From Conexibacter woesei Iso977N (GTDB taxonomy: Bacteria; Actinomycetota; Thermoleophilia; Solirubrobacterales; Solirubrobacteraceae): a stretch of DNA of 64,000 nucleotides. The notes under the pieces were generated by a model. That model was not told the origin of the DNA. It saw only the letters and a list, made by a program, of their open reading frames with translations, and did not search any database. Each line of letters opens with the position of its first letter. Position 1 is the first letter of the stretch. Where the stretch lies: the NCBI RefSeq assembly GCF_000424625.1, contig NZ_AUKG01000002.1:1550001-1614000 (forward strand). The letters are read 5' to 3'. Both the position numbers and the translations under genes were made by a program. Of the stretch, positions 9,001 to 17,729 are shown piece after piece.

Positions 9001-9938
9001 TACAAGGGAAGCACTTCGAGGTTGTTGTCGTCCTTGTACCGGCCCCGCAGCGCGTCCGCGGTGTCGCGGATCTCTCGCTCGCCGGACAGGAACACCAGGA
9101 CGTCTCCATCGCGCGACGCGCGCAGCAGCTCGTCGCAGGCGTCGCCGATCGCCTCGGGCTGGTCGCGGTCCTCCAGCGCGCGGTAGCGCGTCTCGACCGG
9201 GAAGGTGCGACCGGACACCTCGACGATCGGCGCGTCGCCGAAGTGCGCGGCGAACTGCCCGGGGTCGATCGTCGCCGACGTGATGATGAGCTTCAGGTCG
9301 GGCCGCTTGGGCAGCAGCTGGTGCAGGTAACCGAGCAGGAAATCGATGTTCAACGAGCGCTCGTGGGCCTCGTCGATGACGATGGTGTCGTAGCGGCGCA
9401 GCAGCCGGTCGTGCTGGATCTCGGCCAGCAGCAGGCCGTCGGTCATCAACCGCACCAGCGTGTTCTCCGACGACTTGTCGTTGAACCGGATCGCGTAACC
9501 GACGGCGTCGCCGAGCGGGACGTCGAGCTCGTCGGCGATCCGCTGCGCGACGGTCCGCGCGGCCAGCCGCCGCGGCTGCGTGTGCGCGATCGTCCCGCGG
9601 ATCCCGCGCCCGAGCTCCAGGCACATCTTCGGGATCTGCGTGGTCTTGCCCGACCCGGTCTCGCCGGCGACCACGACGACCTGGTGGTCGCGGATCGCCG
9701 CCATCAGCTCCTCGCGCCGGCCGGAGACCGGGAGCTGCTCCGGGTAGGTGATGTCCTGCGGGACCGCGGCGCGGCGCCTGTCGACCCGCGCCGCTGCGGT
9801 CGCGAAGTCGCGGTCGAGCCTCGCCAGCGCCCTGTCGTCCTCCGGATGGCGGCGCGCGCGGTCCAGCCGCCGCGCGAGGCGGTGCGCGTCGAGCAGCGTC
9901 AGCTCCTCCAGGCGGTCACGAAGCTCGGCGAGCGGCAC
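6069..9938 (-). CDS. hrpA: ATP-dependent RNA helicase HrpA
   Basis: 1289 residues, the full length of bacterial HrpA. The Walker A motif is GETGSGKTT (92-99). DEAH (VIDEAHERSLNIDFLL) follows near residue 187, then SAT (IITSATID) and the helicase C-terminal motifs (ATNVAETSLTVPG, QRKGRCGR). A helicase-associated HA2 domain and the long DUF3418 C-terminal region follow. DExH helicases of this type remodel mRNA and stalled ribosomes. The GTG start at 9938 has GGAG a few nt upstream. The gene is divergent from the secreted NHL protein. Confidence 0.95.
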   Translation of the reverse strand: MPLAELRDRLEELTLLDAHRLARRLDRARRHPEDDRALARLDRDFATAAARVDRRRAAVPQDITYPEQLPVSGRREELMAAIRDHQVVVVAGETGSGKTTQIPKMCLELGRGIRGTIAHTQPRRLAARTVAQRIADELDVPLGDAVGYAIRFNDKSSENTLVRLMTDGLLLAEIQHDRLLRRYDTIVIDEAHERSLNIDFLLGYLHQLLPKRPDLKLIITSATIDPGQFAAHFGDAPIVEVSGRTFPVETRYRALEDRDQPEAIGDACDELLRASRDGDVLVFLSGEREIRDTADALRGRYKDDNNLEVLPLYARLSTAEQQKVFQPHRKRRVVLATNVAETSLTVPGIKYVVDPGFARMSRYSARLKVQRLPIEPISQASADQRKGRCGRTSDGICIRLYDEEEFAERPRFTDPEILRTNLASVILQMAALDLGAVGDFPFLDPPDARQVRDGVNLLVELSALDPDAPAGRRLTQVGRKLARLPVDPRMARMIIEADKLSCVDEVVVIAAALSIQDPRERPSEFQAQADQSHARFKDDDSDFIAYLNLWSYVREQQKELSGSQFRKRMKAEYLHFLRIREWQDLVGQLRQASKELGVTRNQTPAEPQQIHVALLSGLLSHVGMKDGAKREFVGARGARFSIFPGSTLARKQPAWVMVAELVETARLFGRTAAKIEPAWVEPLAEHLVKRTYSEPRWERRRGAVVATERVTLYGLPIVGGRRVGYAAIDPELARDLFIRRALVERDWDTRHRFFAENARMLEEIDKLEQRERRRDIMVDDQVLYDFFAQRIPERVVSAAHFDRWWKDARRSEPDLLTYTLELLVRPEARDALDGAGRPTAWRQGDGTFPLTYAFEPGSERDGVTVHIPLAVLPQVRAVGFEWLVPAFRDELVTALLRGLPKELRRPLVPVPETAALAVARMKPRSGPLTEVLAREVSALKGTLVPAEAFAPAALPDHLKMTFSIEDEHGVVVAQGTDLAAVREQVKPQLRAALSAATAGYERLGLTGWDGFDQLPREIALRGVGDAGRAFPALVDRGDHVDVKMMESRAAADATMALGTRRLLLLTIPSPARQVIGRLDNRAQLLLAAAPHGSLAAVVDDAMAAAADVLMAEAGGPAWDAAGFARLRGHVAGSLGARTSVVMRDVVEILGARADLHRRMETMVAPQVRDARQDVAEQLGGLVYPGFVAATGAYRLGDVVRYLHAAERRLERLPDVIAVDRDRMAAVRELEAELRTRIKAYTNDGKPVPAGLTEAGWLIQELRVAQFAQALGVRGQVSAKRIRRVMDSAA

Positions 9939-10001
9939 GACCCTCCAGGATACGAGGACACCGCCGCGTCACCTGGCCGCATGTGGCAGCGTTGCGGGTG
10001 C

Positions 10002-12605
10002 ATGGGGAGATCGGTGCGGGCGATGGTCATGGCAACGGCGGCGGCGCTGGCGTGCGCGGCGCTGGGCGGAACCGCGTCGGCGGCGTGGACGCCGTCGGTG
10101 GTGGGGGAGGCGCCGCAGGGCAACGGCGTCTTCCGCTTCCCGCAGGCGGTGGGGGTGTCGCCGGGCGGCCAGACGGTCTTCGTCGGCGACCAGAACTCGA
10201 GCGTCGTGCAGGCCTTCGGGCCCGACGGCCAGTTCAAGTTCGCCTTCGGCTACCAGTCGGTGCGCGGCGAGAACGGGCGGCTCGGACCGGTCGGCGGCGT
10301 GGCGACCGACCGCTCCGGCCACGTCTACGTGCTCGACTCCCAGAACGAGCGCGTCCAGGTCTTCGACCAGTCCAGCGGCGCGTACGTCACGACGTTCGGC
10401 GACAGGACCGTCTTCGACCTGCTCGGCGGCAACCCGGACACGTCGATCGGCGGCGGGCGCAGCGCGTCGGGCATCGCCGTGGCCCAAGCGCCCGGCCAGC
10501 CGCCGGTGGTCTACGTCGCCGACCAGGGCAACGAGCGCGTCGCGCGCTTCGTCCTGGACCCGGCGACGCTGAGGCCGAGCGCCGCGCCGTCGTTCTCGCC
10601 CGCGGCCGTGGACCTCTCGGCGCCGCAGGGGATCGCGCTGAACCCCGCGGGCACGCTCGTCTACGTCGCCGACGACGACCACCACCGGATCGTCGTGCTC
10701 GACGCGACGTCGCTGGACCAGGTCGGCGCGGTCGGGACGTTCGGCACCGGGCCGGGCCAGCTGCAGAACCCCTACGACGTGGCGGTCGACTCCCACGACC
10801 CCAACCGCCTGTTCGTCGCCGACAACCTCAACAACCGCGTGGACGTCTTCGACGCCGGGTCGCTGGCCTTCCTCGGGACGATCGGCGCGCAGGGCTACGG
10901 GCCGGGCACCGGCAACATGGCGATCATCCGCTCGGTCGGCGCGCTCACCGACACGCCGGGCGGCGGCGTCGACGTCGCCGACACCGCCAACGACCGCATG
11001 CAGGCGTTCGACGTCAACAACGGGATCCGCTCGATCTGGGGGATCAGCGGGCGTGGCCCGGGCTACTTCACGCGGCCGGAGGGCGTGGCCTTCGCGCCCG
11101 ACGGGACGATCGCGGTCGCCGACAGCTTCGACGAGCGGATCGGGCTGATCGCGGCCGACGGCACCTGGGCCGGGCTGCGCGGCCAGGTCAGCGCCTCCAC
11201 CGGCTTCGCGACCGAGGGCAGCAACCCGGGGCAGTTCGACCTCCCGCACGACGTCGCCTACGACGCGGCCGGGAACCTCTGGGTCGCCGACTACGGCAAC
11301 GACCGCGTGCAGGAGATCGGGCCGGGCGGCAATGTCATTGCCATGGTCGCGGTCGCGCGCCCGCTGGGCGTCGCGGCCGCGCCGGGCGGGGGCGTCTACG
11401 TCGCCGGGTCGAGGGACGGCGTGGTCGTCCGGATCGACGGCGCCGGGAACGCCACGACCGTCCGCTCCGGCCTGTCGCACCCCGCTGCCGTGGCGGTCTC
11501 GCCGGACGGCACCGCGTTCGTCGCCGACGACACCTCGGTGCGCGCGGTCGACGCCGGCACCTCCGTCGCCGCGCCCGGCGGCGGGACGACGTGGGACCAC
11601 CCGTCCGGCCTCGGCTTCGGCCCCGACGGGTCGCTGTACGTCGCCGAGCAGCGGCCGGGCACGGCCGACGGCGCGCGCGTCGTCAGCGCGCCGAGCGCGA
11701 CGAGCAGCTCCTGGACGACGATCGCGACCGAGGGCGCGGGGCCCGGCCAGGTCGTCGATCCCGGCGGCCTGGCGGTCAGCGCCGACGGCGGGACCGTGCT
11801 GGTCGCCGACACCGGCGGCGACCGCGTCGTGCGCCTCGACGCCGACGGCCACGCGCCGCCCGCGCGCAGCGACCTGACCGTGAGCGTCGGCGGCGGCATC
11901 GACCGCGGCACGGTCGTCAGCGACCTGCCGGGCATCGCCTGCGTCAGCGACTGCGAGCAGCACTACGGCACCGGCCGCACGGTCACGCTGACCGCCAGGC
12001 CGCGGGCCGGCTCGGTGATCGCGAGCTGGACCGGCGTCTGCTCGGGCAGCGGGCCGACGTGCCTGGTGAGCATGGGCGGCGACCGCCAGGCCGGCGTGAC
12101 GTTCGCGCCCACGCCGCCGGCGCCGCCGGCCGTCGTGGCGCCCGCGCCGAGGCCCGCCGCACCCGCGCCCAGGCCCAAGCCCGCGCCGGTCGTCCTGCAG
12201 TCGGTCCGCCTCTCGAAGCACACGCTGTACACCGCGCGCAGGGCGAACAGGCGCAGGCACGTCAGGGCCCGCAGGGCGACCCACGCGACCGCGACCGTGC
12301 GGCTCACGCGCCCGGCGACGGTCACCGTGCGCGTGCTCTACGGCCTGCCCGGCCGGCGCGCCGGCTCGTCCTGCGTCGCGCCGACGCGCAGGAACCGCAA
12401 GGGCCGGCCCTGCACGTACTTCATCAGGTCGACCCGGAGCAAGACCTACAAGCCGACGACCAGGACCATCGCCTTCAGGGTCAGCTCGTCGTTCGGCGCG
12501 GGGCTCGCGCTCGGGCGCGGCAGCTACGAGCTGTCGGTCACCGCGGTCGACGCCGAGGGCAACCGCTCCGGGCCGCGCACGGTGAGCTTCAAGGTCCCCG
12601 GGTAG
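10002..12605 (+). CDS. Secreted NHL-repeat beta-propeller protein with InlB-like repeat and basic C-terminal domain
   Basis: 867 residues. A signal peptide (about 1-28, ending TASAA) is followed by many NHL/SMP-30-like repeats with the recurring pattern VYVADxxNxRV (about 40-620). Then come an InlB-B/bacterial-repeat domain with paired Cys (about 625-700), a Pro/Ala/Lys linker, and a C-terminal beta domain of about 130 residues very rich in Arg/Lys (RRANRRRHVRARR). Such propellers bind ligands or act as surface adhesins or enzymes; the role is not known. Starts at 9981 or 10023 are also possible; 10002 gives the best signal peptide. Confidence 0.82.
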   Translation: MGRSVRAMVMATAAALACAALGGTASAAWTPSVVGEAPQGNGVFRFPQAVGVSPGGQTVFVGDQNSSVVQAFGPDGQFKFAFGYQSVRGENGRLGPVGGVATDRSGHVYVLDSQNERVQVFDQSSGAYVTTFGDRTVFDLLGGNPDTSIGGGRSASGIAVAQAPGQPPVVYVADQGNERVARFVLDPATLRPSAAPSFSPAAVDLSAPQGIALNPAGTLVYVADDDHHRIVVLDATSLDQVGAVGTFGTGPGQLQNPYDVAVDSHDPNRLFVADNLNNRVDVFDAGSLAFLGTIGAQGYGPGTGNMAIIRSVGALTDTPGGGVDVADTANDRMQAFDVNNGIRSIWGISGRGPGYFTRPEGVAFAPDGTIAVADSFDERIGLIAADGTWAGLRGQVSASTGFATEGSNPGQFDLPHDVAYDAAGNLWVADYGNDRVQEIGPGGNVIAMVAVARPLGVAAAPGGGVYVAGSRDGVVVRIDGAGNATTVRSGLSHPAAVAVSPDGTAFVADDTSVRAVDAGTSVAAPGGGTTWDHPSGLGFGPDGSLYVAEQRPGTADGARVVSAPSATSSSWTTIATEGAGPGQVVDPGGLAVSADGGTVLVADTGGDRVVRLDADGHAPPARSDLTVSVGGGIDRGTVVSDLPGIACVSDCEQHYGTGRTVTLTARPRAGSVIASWTGVCSGSGPTCLVSMGGDRQAGVTFAPTPPAPPAVVAPAPRPAAPAPRPKPAPVVLQSVRLSKHTLYTARRANRRRHVRARRATHATATVRLTRPATVTVRVLYGLPGRRAGSSCVAPTRRNRKGRPCTYFIRSTRSKTYKPTTRTIAFRVSSSFGAGLALGRGSYELSVTAVDAEGNRSGPRTVSFKVPG

Positions 12606-12619
12606 CGTTCGCGGGGCCG

Positions 12620-13753
12620 ATGGCCGACCTCCCGCCGCTCGACACCCTCGCGCTCAACCGCGCGCTGCTCGCCCGGCAGTGGCTGCTGGCGCCGCGGAGG
12701 GCGAGCGCGCTGGAGGCCGTCGAGCACCTCGTCGGCCTGCAGGCCCAGGACGCCAGGGCGCCGTACCTCCAGCTGCTGCCGCGCCTGCAGGGCTTCGACC
12801 CGCTCGAGCTGTCGGCGCTGCTGGAGTCCCACGCGGCGGTCCGGATCGTCCTGATGCGCGGGACGATCCACCTCGTCTCCGCCCGCGACGCCTACAGGTT
12901 GCGCCCGCTCGTCCAGCCGATGATCGCGCGCGCGACCGACAACAACCACGGGGTCGCCGCCGCGGCCGGCGCCGTCGCCCGCGCCGGCCGCGCGCTCGTC
13001 GAGGACCGGCCGCGCACGTTCGCCCAGCTCGCCGAGCAGCTCGGCCCGCGGTTCCCCGGCGACGACGCCACCCGCCTCGCGCAGCAGGTCCGGGCGCACG
13101 TCCCGCTCGTCCAGGTCCCGCCGCGCGGCCTCTGGCTCCAGGGCGGCGCCGCGGCCCACACGTCGCTGGAGGCGTGGTGCCCGGACGTTTCCGAGCACGA
13201 CCATCAACTCGACATGGAGGACTTGATCCTCCGCTACCTGAACGCGTTCGGCCCGGCCACCGTCCAGGACGCCCAGAAGTGGTCGGGCCTGACCCGCCTC
13301 GCGCCGCACTTCAGGGCGCTGGCCGAGCAGGGCCGTGCGGTCACCGCCACCGACGCGCAGACCGGCAGGCGCACGCTCTACGACCTCCCGGACGCGCCGC
13401 GTCCCGACCCGGGCGACAGCGGCCGCGTCGCGCCGATCCTCACCGGTCCGTTCGACAACCTGATCCTCAGCCACGCCGACGGCACCCGCGTCCTGCCCGC
13501 CGAGCACCGCCCGAAGGTCATGACCCAGAACGGCCTGTTCGCCGGGCTCGTCCTGATCGACGGCTTCGCCGCCGGCAACTGGCGCATCGAGGCCACCAAC
13601 AAGCAGCGCGCGACGCTCACGGTCGCGCGCTTCACCACCAAGGCCTACACCAAGCCCGACGAGCGCGCGATCACGCGCGCCGCCGAGCGACTCCTACAGC
13701 TTGCTCACCCCGACGCGCGCCAGCACGTCGTGGAGCTCACGCCGCCCGGCTGA
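12620..13753 (+). CDS. HTH_42 winged-helix protein, AlkZ-like DNA glycosylase candidate
   Basis: 377 residues of the winged-helix HTH_42 family. Near residue 41 it has GLQAQDA; Q41 and Q43 match the QxQ catalytic motif described for AlkZ-type glycosylases that unhook alkylated or crosslinked DNA. C-terminal family blocks (GPFDNLIL, then HRPKVM and NGLFAGLVLIDG) are present. The start lies 14 nt after the NHL gene. The 3' end overlaps the convergent P450 gene by 17 nt. Glycosylase activity is inferred from the motif. The second family member here (19609-20856) carries QxD. Confidence 0.8.
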   Translation: MADLPPLDTLALNRALLARQWLLAPRRASALEAVEHLVGLQAQDARAPYLQLLPRLQGFDPLELSALLESHAAVRIVLMRGTIHLVSARDAYRLRPLVQPMIARATDNNHGVAAAAGAVARAGRALVEDRPRTFAQLAEQLGPRFPGDDATRLAQQVRAHVPLVQVPPRGLWLQGGAAAHTSLEAWCPDVSEHDHQLDMEDLILRYLNAFGPATVQDAQKWSGLTRLAPHFRALAEQGRAVTATDAQTGRRTLYDLPDAPRPDPGDSGRVAPILTGPFDNLILSHADGTRVLPAEHRPKVMTQNGLFAGLVLIDGFAAGNWRIEATNKQRATLTVARFTTKAYTKPDERAITRAAERLLQLAHPDARQHVVELTPPG

Positions 13754-15161
13754 CGACCTTCACCCGCGCGTTGCGCGACGGGATCATCGTGACGTTGCGG
13801 TGGATCGCGGTCTCGGGCTCCGGCCGGTCGGCGACCAGATCCAGGCGCCGCGCCATCGCCTCCATCACGACGCGCTGCTCGGCCATCGCCAGCGCCGCGC
13901 CGAGGCAGCGGCGCGTGCCGCCGCCGAACGGGATCCACGTGTACGTGCCGGGCTTCTGGCCCTCCCAGCGCTCCGGCCGGAACGCGAACGGGTCCGGGTA
14001 GACGTCCTCGCGGTGGTGGATGAGCAGGATGCTCATCGTCACCGGCGTGTCGGCCGGCACCGCGTAGTCGCCCAGCCGCCACGGCACCTTCACGCGCCGC
14101 CCGATGATCGGGATGACCGGCCGCGAGCGCATTGCTTCGGTGATCGTCTGCTCGACGACCTTCTCAGAGAGCGCGGCGTCGCCGCCGCGGGTCGCGTCGC
14201 GGAGGCGGTCGTAGGCCGCCGGGGTCCGGACCAGCCGCTCCCACGCCCACGCCAGCGAGTTCGCCGTCGTCTCGTGGCCGGCGAGCACGAGCGTCAGCAG
14301 CTCGTCGCGCAGCTCGTGGTCGGTCAGCCCCTCGCCGTCCTCGGTCCGCGCCTGCAGCAGCAGCGACAGGATGTCGCCCCGCTCTTCGACGTCCGCGGCC
14401 CTGCGCCGCTGCGCGATCACCGCGTAGGTCGGGCGGTCCAGGAACTCGAGTCCCGCCTTGGTGATCCCGACCGGCTCGTCGGAGCCGATGTTCATCAACT
14501 CGCCGAGCTGGGCGATCTTCCATGTCGAGACCTCGACCAGGCCGCGGATCGCGCGGCGCAGCGCCGCCTCGGGCGTGCCGCGCTGCGGCTTGCCCTCGAT
14601 GCCGAAGATCCCGGACATGATCACGTCGAGCGTGATCGCCTGCATCCGCGGCGCCAGCTCGATCTCCTTGCCGACCGGCCACCTGTCGATCTCGTGTTCG
14701 GCGGCGTCGCGGATCATGTCCATGTACTTCTCGATCGCCTCGCCGTGGAACGGCGGCAGCAGCAGCTTGCGCTGGCGCAGGTGGCGCGGGCCGTTGGCGG
14801 TCAGCGTCGAGTTCGGGCCGACGATCGGGCGCAGCGGCGACTCGGCCGTCAGCGACGGCGCGAGGTCGGGCTTGGCCTTGAAGAGCGACTGGACGTGGTC
14901 CGGGTGCGAGGTGATCACCGGGCCGCCGGGGATGATCCCGCGCATCCGGAAGACCTCGCCGAGGCGGCGGCGCGCGCCGAAGACGAAGTCGATCTGGCGC
15001 TGGTTGAAGCGCAGCGTCTGGATCGTCTTCGGCAGGTCGACCATCGGCGGCAGCGGCAGCGAGGCCGCCTCCGCGTCGTCGATCGGCCCGGCGGGCGATG
15101 GCGGCGCCGCGCCGATCAGCGGGCGGTCGTCATGGACGGGAGATTCGGGGGCGAGCGTCAT
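13737..15161 (-). CDS. Cytochrome P450
   Basis: 474 residues. The heme-binding loop is FGGGTRRCLGA, with Cys as the axial ligand. The I-helix oxygen-activation motif is LAGHETTANSL, the K-helix ExxR is EAMR, and the PERF-type motif is FRPERW. The sequence resembles soluble bacterial P450s of the CYP110/CYP102-like type. No ferredoxin or reductase gene is adjacent, so the electron donor is elsewhere. I chose ATG 15161 (MTLAPESP); an upstream TTG at 15218 would add 19 residues. Substrate unknown. Confidence 0.93.
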   Translation of the reverse strand: MTLAPESPVHDDRPLIGAAPPSPAGPIDDAEAASLPLPPMVDLPKTIQTLRFNQRQIDFVFGARRRLGEVFRMRGIIPGGPVITSHPDHVQSLFKAKPDLAPSLTAESPLRPIVGPNSTLTANGPRHLRQRKLLLPPFHGEAIEKYMDMIRDAAEHEIDRWPVGKEIELAPRMQAITLDVIMSGIFGIEGKPQRGTPEAALRRAIRGLVEVSTWKIAQLGELMNIGSDEPVGITKAGLEFLDRPTYAVIAQRRRAADVEERGDILSLLLQARTEDGEGLTDHELRDELLTLVLAGHETTANSLAWAWERLVRTPAAYDRLRDATRGGDAALSEKVVEQTITEAMRSRPVIPIIGRRVKVPWRLGDYAVPADTPVTMSILLIHHREDVYPDPFAFRPERWEGQKPGTYTWIPFGGGTRRCLGAALAMAEQRVVMEAMARRLDLVADRPEPETAIHRNVTMIPSRNARVKVVSRAA

Positions 15162-15253
15162 GACATGAAGGAGTGTTCCATCGATCCGTGTAACGGTTGT
15201 GTGCGGTTGGGCACGCAACTGACCGGCGAGTCAGAAGACGTACCCGGGAACGC

Positions 15254-15271
15254 CTCCGGGACATCCCGGAG
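15254..15271. promoter_or_regulatory. 18-bp inverted repeat between P450 and PspC genes
   Basis: CTCCGGGA-CA-TCCCGGAG is a perfect 8-bp inverted repeat in the 166-bp divergent spacer. It is embedded in an imperfect direct repeat (AACGCCTCCGGG / AACGCTCCGGG). It lies 57 nt upstream of the PspC start and 92 nt upstream of the P450 start, a suitable place for an operator. No regulator can be assigned. Confidence 0.4.
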
Positions 15272-15327
15272 AACGCTCCGGGCAAGTCCGACTACCGGCC
15301 GGTGCATCGGCGAGCCACACTGCTGGC

Positions 15328-16428
15328 ATGGAACCGCAGCATCAGCCGCTCGCCCGGGCCACCCGTGGCCGCTGGATCGGAGGCGTGTGCGAGGGCATCG
15401 CCCGCGTCCGCCCGATCCCGGTCGCGACGCTGCGCGCGGGCTTCGTGCTGACCACCGCGTTCGCCGGGCTCGGCGCGCTCGTCTACCTCGCCTGCTGGCT
15501 GATCATCCCCGCCGAGGGCGAGGCCGGCGCGGCCGCGCGCGGCGCCGGCGGCCGTGTCGCCCCGCGCGGGATCACGTCGGTGATCCTCGGCTGCGCGGCG
15601 ATCGCGGGCCTCGGCACGCTCGGACTGCTCGCCGCGGGCGCGACGATCTTCGGCTTCGGCTGGATCGTGGCGATCGTCGCCGGCGCGATGTTCCTCGGCG
15701 CGCTGGCGTCCTGGACGCGCCTCGGCCCGGCCTGGGCGCTGCTGCCGGTCTCCGCGCTGGTCCTGCCGTCGATCGCGATCGCCGCCTCCGGCGTGCACGT
15801 CGCGCCGCAGGCGGGCGACCGGACCTACATGCCGGCACGGTTCTCCGACATCCCTGCCGACGGCTACGAGTCCGGGCTCGGGACGATGGTCGTCGACCTG
15901 CGCCACACCGACCTGCCGTGGGGCGAGGACACGCTGAGGATCCGCGGCGGCCTGCGCCGAACGATCGTCGCGCTGCCGCACGACCGCTGCGTCGCGGTCG
16001 ACATCGACTACCACGTGCGCCCGTTCGCGGCGCGCGCCGCGACCTTCCTGACCGGCGACGCCGATCCCTACCAGGCCGTCACGGTCTTCGGGACGCAGTA
16101 CTTCGGCCACGCGGGGCACGTCAGCTCGCCCGACCACGGCGTGCACGCCAGGACGACGCTGCACGTCAGGTTCGACTCGTCGGGCGGAAGCCTGATCCTG
16201 CGCGACTACGCCGACGCCGTCCAGCCGGACACCAACCCGAGCTGGCCCGGTTTCCCGGGCGGCGTCGAGGTCAAGCCGGACCCGCAGGGCGTCACGAAGA
16301 GGGAGCGGGCGCGGGAGATCGCCGCATGGCGCGTGCGCGCGCGCGAAGAGCGCCGCCAGGTCACGCACGTCAGGCGGCTGATCGGCGGGCCATGCGCCGT
16401 GCCGAAGGCCAAGGAGCAGCAGCGATGA
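15328..16428 (+). CDS. PspC-domain membrane protein
   Basis: 366 residues. An N-terminal PspC domain (about 8-60: GRWIGGVCEGIARV, then a hydrophobic helix ending CWLIIPAEGE) is followed by three further hydrophobic segments (about 80-155). A soluble C-terminal beta-rich domain (about 190-320) and a basic tail complete it. PspC proteins sense or relay envelope stress. The stop overlaps the histidine kinase start (ATGA at 16425-16428). In many actinobacteria PspC is fused to or encoded beside a LiaS/DesK-type kinase, so it is probably the sensor input of that kinase. Confidence 0.88.
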   Translation: MEPQHQPLARATRGRWIGGVCEGIARVRPIPVATLRAGFVLTTAFAGLGALVYLACWLIIPAEGEAGAAARGAGGRVAPRGITSVILGCAAIAGLGTLGLLAAGATIFGFGWIVAIVAGAMFLGALASWTRLGPAWALLPVSALVLPSIAIAASGVHVAPQAGDRTYMPARFSDIPADGYESGLGTMVVDLRHTDLPWGEDTLRIRGGLRRTIVALPHDRCVAVDIDYHVRPFAARAATFLTGDADPYQAVTVFGTQYFGHAGHVSSPDHGVHARTTLHVRFDSSGGSLILRDYADAVQPDTNPSWPGFPGGVEVKPDPQGVTKRERAREIAAWRVRAREERRQVTHVRRLIGGPCAVPKAKEQQR

Positions 16429-17729
16429 GCGACACGACGACCCAGATGCCGCGCGTGCCCGCGTCCGGGATGCCCGCGACGCCGCGGCAACCGCAGCAGC
16501 CCCGGCCGCCCTGGCAGGACGGCGCCTTCGTGGCGACCGCCGCGGGCGGGCTGGCGATGCTCGCGGGGCTCGTCCTGGTCCTCGAGCACGCGGGCTCGGC
16601 TGCTGTCGGGATCACGGTCGCGATCGTCGGCGTCGTCGCCGGCGCGGGCGTCCTGATCCCGCGCGCGCTCGCCGCCGTGCACCGCCAGCCGGCGCTGCTG
16701 ATGGTCGTCCTCATCGGCCTGGCCGGCGCGGCCTGGCTGGCGCTCGCCGCGCTGCAGCGGACCAGCGGCGTCGCGGGCCTGCTCGAGGGCCGGACGGCGT
16801 CGGACTTCGTGCACATGAGGTTCTGGCCGCTGGCGCTGATCGTGCTCGCGGCGACCGGCGGGGTCGTCCTGGTCTCCGACGCGATGCGCGTCCGGATCGG
16901 CCTCGCGCAGCGCTCGTCGGGGTGGCGCCAGATCACCGAGAACGGCGCGCCGGCGCGCACGCCCGGCTTCCCGTGGCGCGCGCTGGCCGGCGTCGCGCTG
17001 ATCGGCTGGGCGGCGTTCGTGGCGATCGGCCTGTTCGGCTTCTCGCTGTCCTCGGACCGCGGGCTGCTCCTCCTCGTCGTGCTACTGGCGATGGCGGCGA
17101 TCGCCGTGATCGCCGGGACGCCGCTGCTGATCGCCGCGCTGGCCCGCGACGACCAGCGCGACGCGGCCGCCGCGCGTGAGGCCGACCGCCGCCGCTTCGC
17201 CGCGCACCTGCACGACAGCGTCTTGCAGACGCTCGCGCTCGTGCAGCGCCAGGCCCACGACCCGCACGCGGTCACGCGGCTGGCGCGCCGCCAGGAGCAC
17301 GCGCTGCGCGCCTGGATGGCGGGGGAGGCCGAGCTGGCCTCCGAGACTCTTGTTGCAGCACTTCACGATGTTGTAGGAGAAGTCGAGGAGGAGCGCGACG
17401 TGGCGATCGAGCTGAGCGCGATCGGCGACCGCCCGCTCGACGCCTCCGGTGAGGCGCTGGCCGCGGCGGCGCGGGAGGCGCTGCGCAACGCCACCCACCA
17501 CGGCGGCGGCGCGCCCGTGTTCGTGTTCGCCGAGGTCACGCCCGACGGCGCCGCGGTCTTCGTCCGCGACGAGGGCCCGGGCTTCGTGCCCGACGCGGTC
17601 CCGACCGAGCGCCGCGGGGTCCGCGACGCGATCGTCGGCCGGATGGCCGCGGCCGGCGGCAGCGCGACGATCGACACGGCGCCCGGCGAGGGCACCGAGG
17701 TCGCCCTGCGGATCGGGGTCACGCGGTGA
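16425..17729 (+). CDS. Sensor histidine kinase (HisKA_3/LiaS-DesK type)
   Basis: 434 residues. There are about five to six transmembrane segments (38-55, 60-80, 90-110, 133-152, 185-205, 215-240), then a DHp helix with H263 in AAHLHDSVLQTLA. The HATPase_c domain has an N-box (AAREALRNATHH) and a G-box (VRDEGPGFVP). No periplasmic sensor domain is obvious; the overlapping PspC protein may supply the signal. The stop overlaps the response regulator start (GTGA). Confidence 0.93.
   Translation: MSDTTTQMPRVPASGMPATPRQPQQPRPPWQDGAFVATAAGGLAMLAGLVLVLEHAGSAAVGITVAIVGVVAGAGVLIPRALAAVHRQPALLMVVLIGLAGAAWLALAALQRTSGVAGLLEGRTASDFVHMRFWPLALIVLAATGGVVLVSDAMRVRIGLAQRSSGWRQITENGAPARTPGFPWRALAGVALIGWAAFVAIGLFGFSLSSDRGLLLLVVLLAMAAIAVIAGTPLLIAALARDDQRDAAAAREADRRRFAAHLHDSVLQTLALVQRQAHDPHAVTRLARRQEHALRAWMAGEAELASETLVAALHDVVGEVEEERDVAIELSAIGDRPLDASGEALAAAAREALRNATHHGGGAPVFVFAEVTPDGAAVFVRDEGPGFVPDAVPTERRGVRDAIVGRMAAAGGSATIDTAPGEGTEVALRIGVTR

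Noticed and set aside
6330-10000. Very long open frame on the plus strand opposite hrpA
   Set aside because: In DNA of this GC content antisense frames stay open. Its translation is Arg/Gln/Val repetitive with no domain, while hrpA on the other strand has all helicase motifs.
15197-15327. Short plus-strand frame in the P450-PspC spacer
   Set aside because: It runs through the inverted repeats and direct repeats of a regulatory spacer and has no Shine-Dalgarno sequence.
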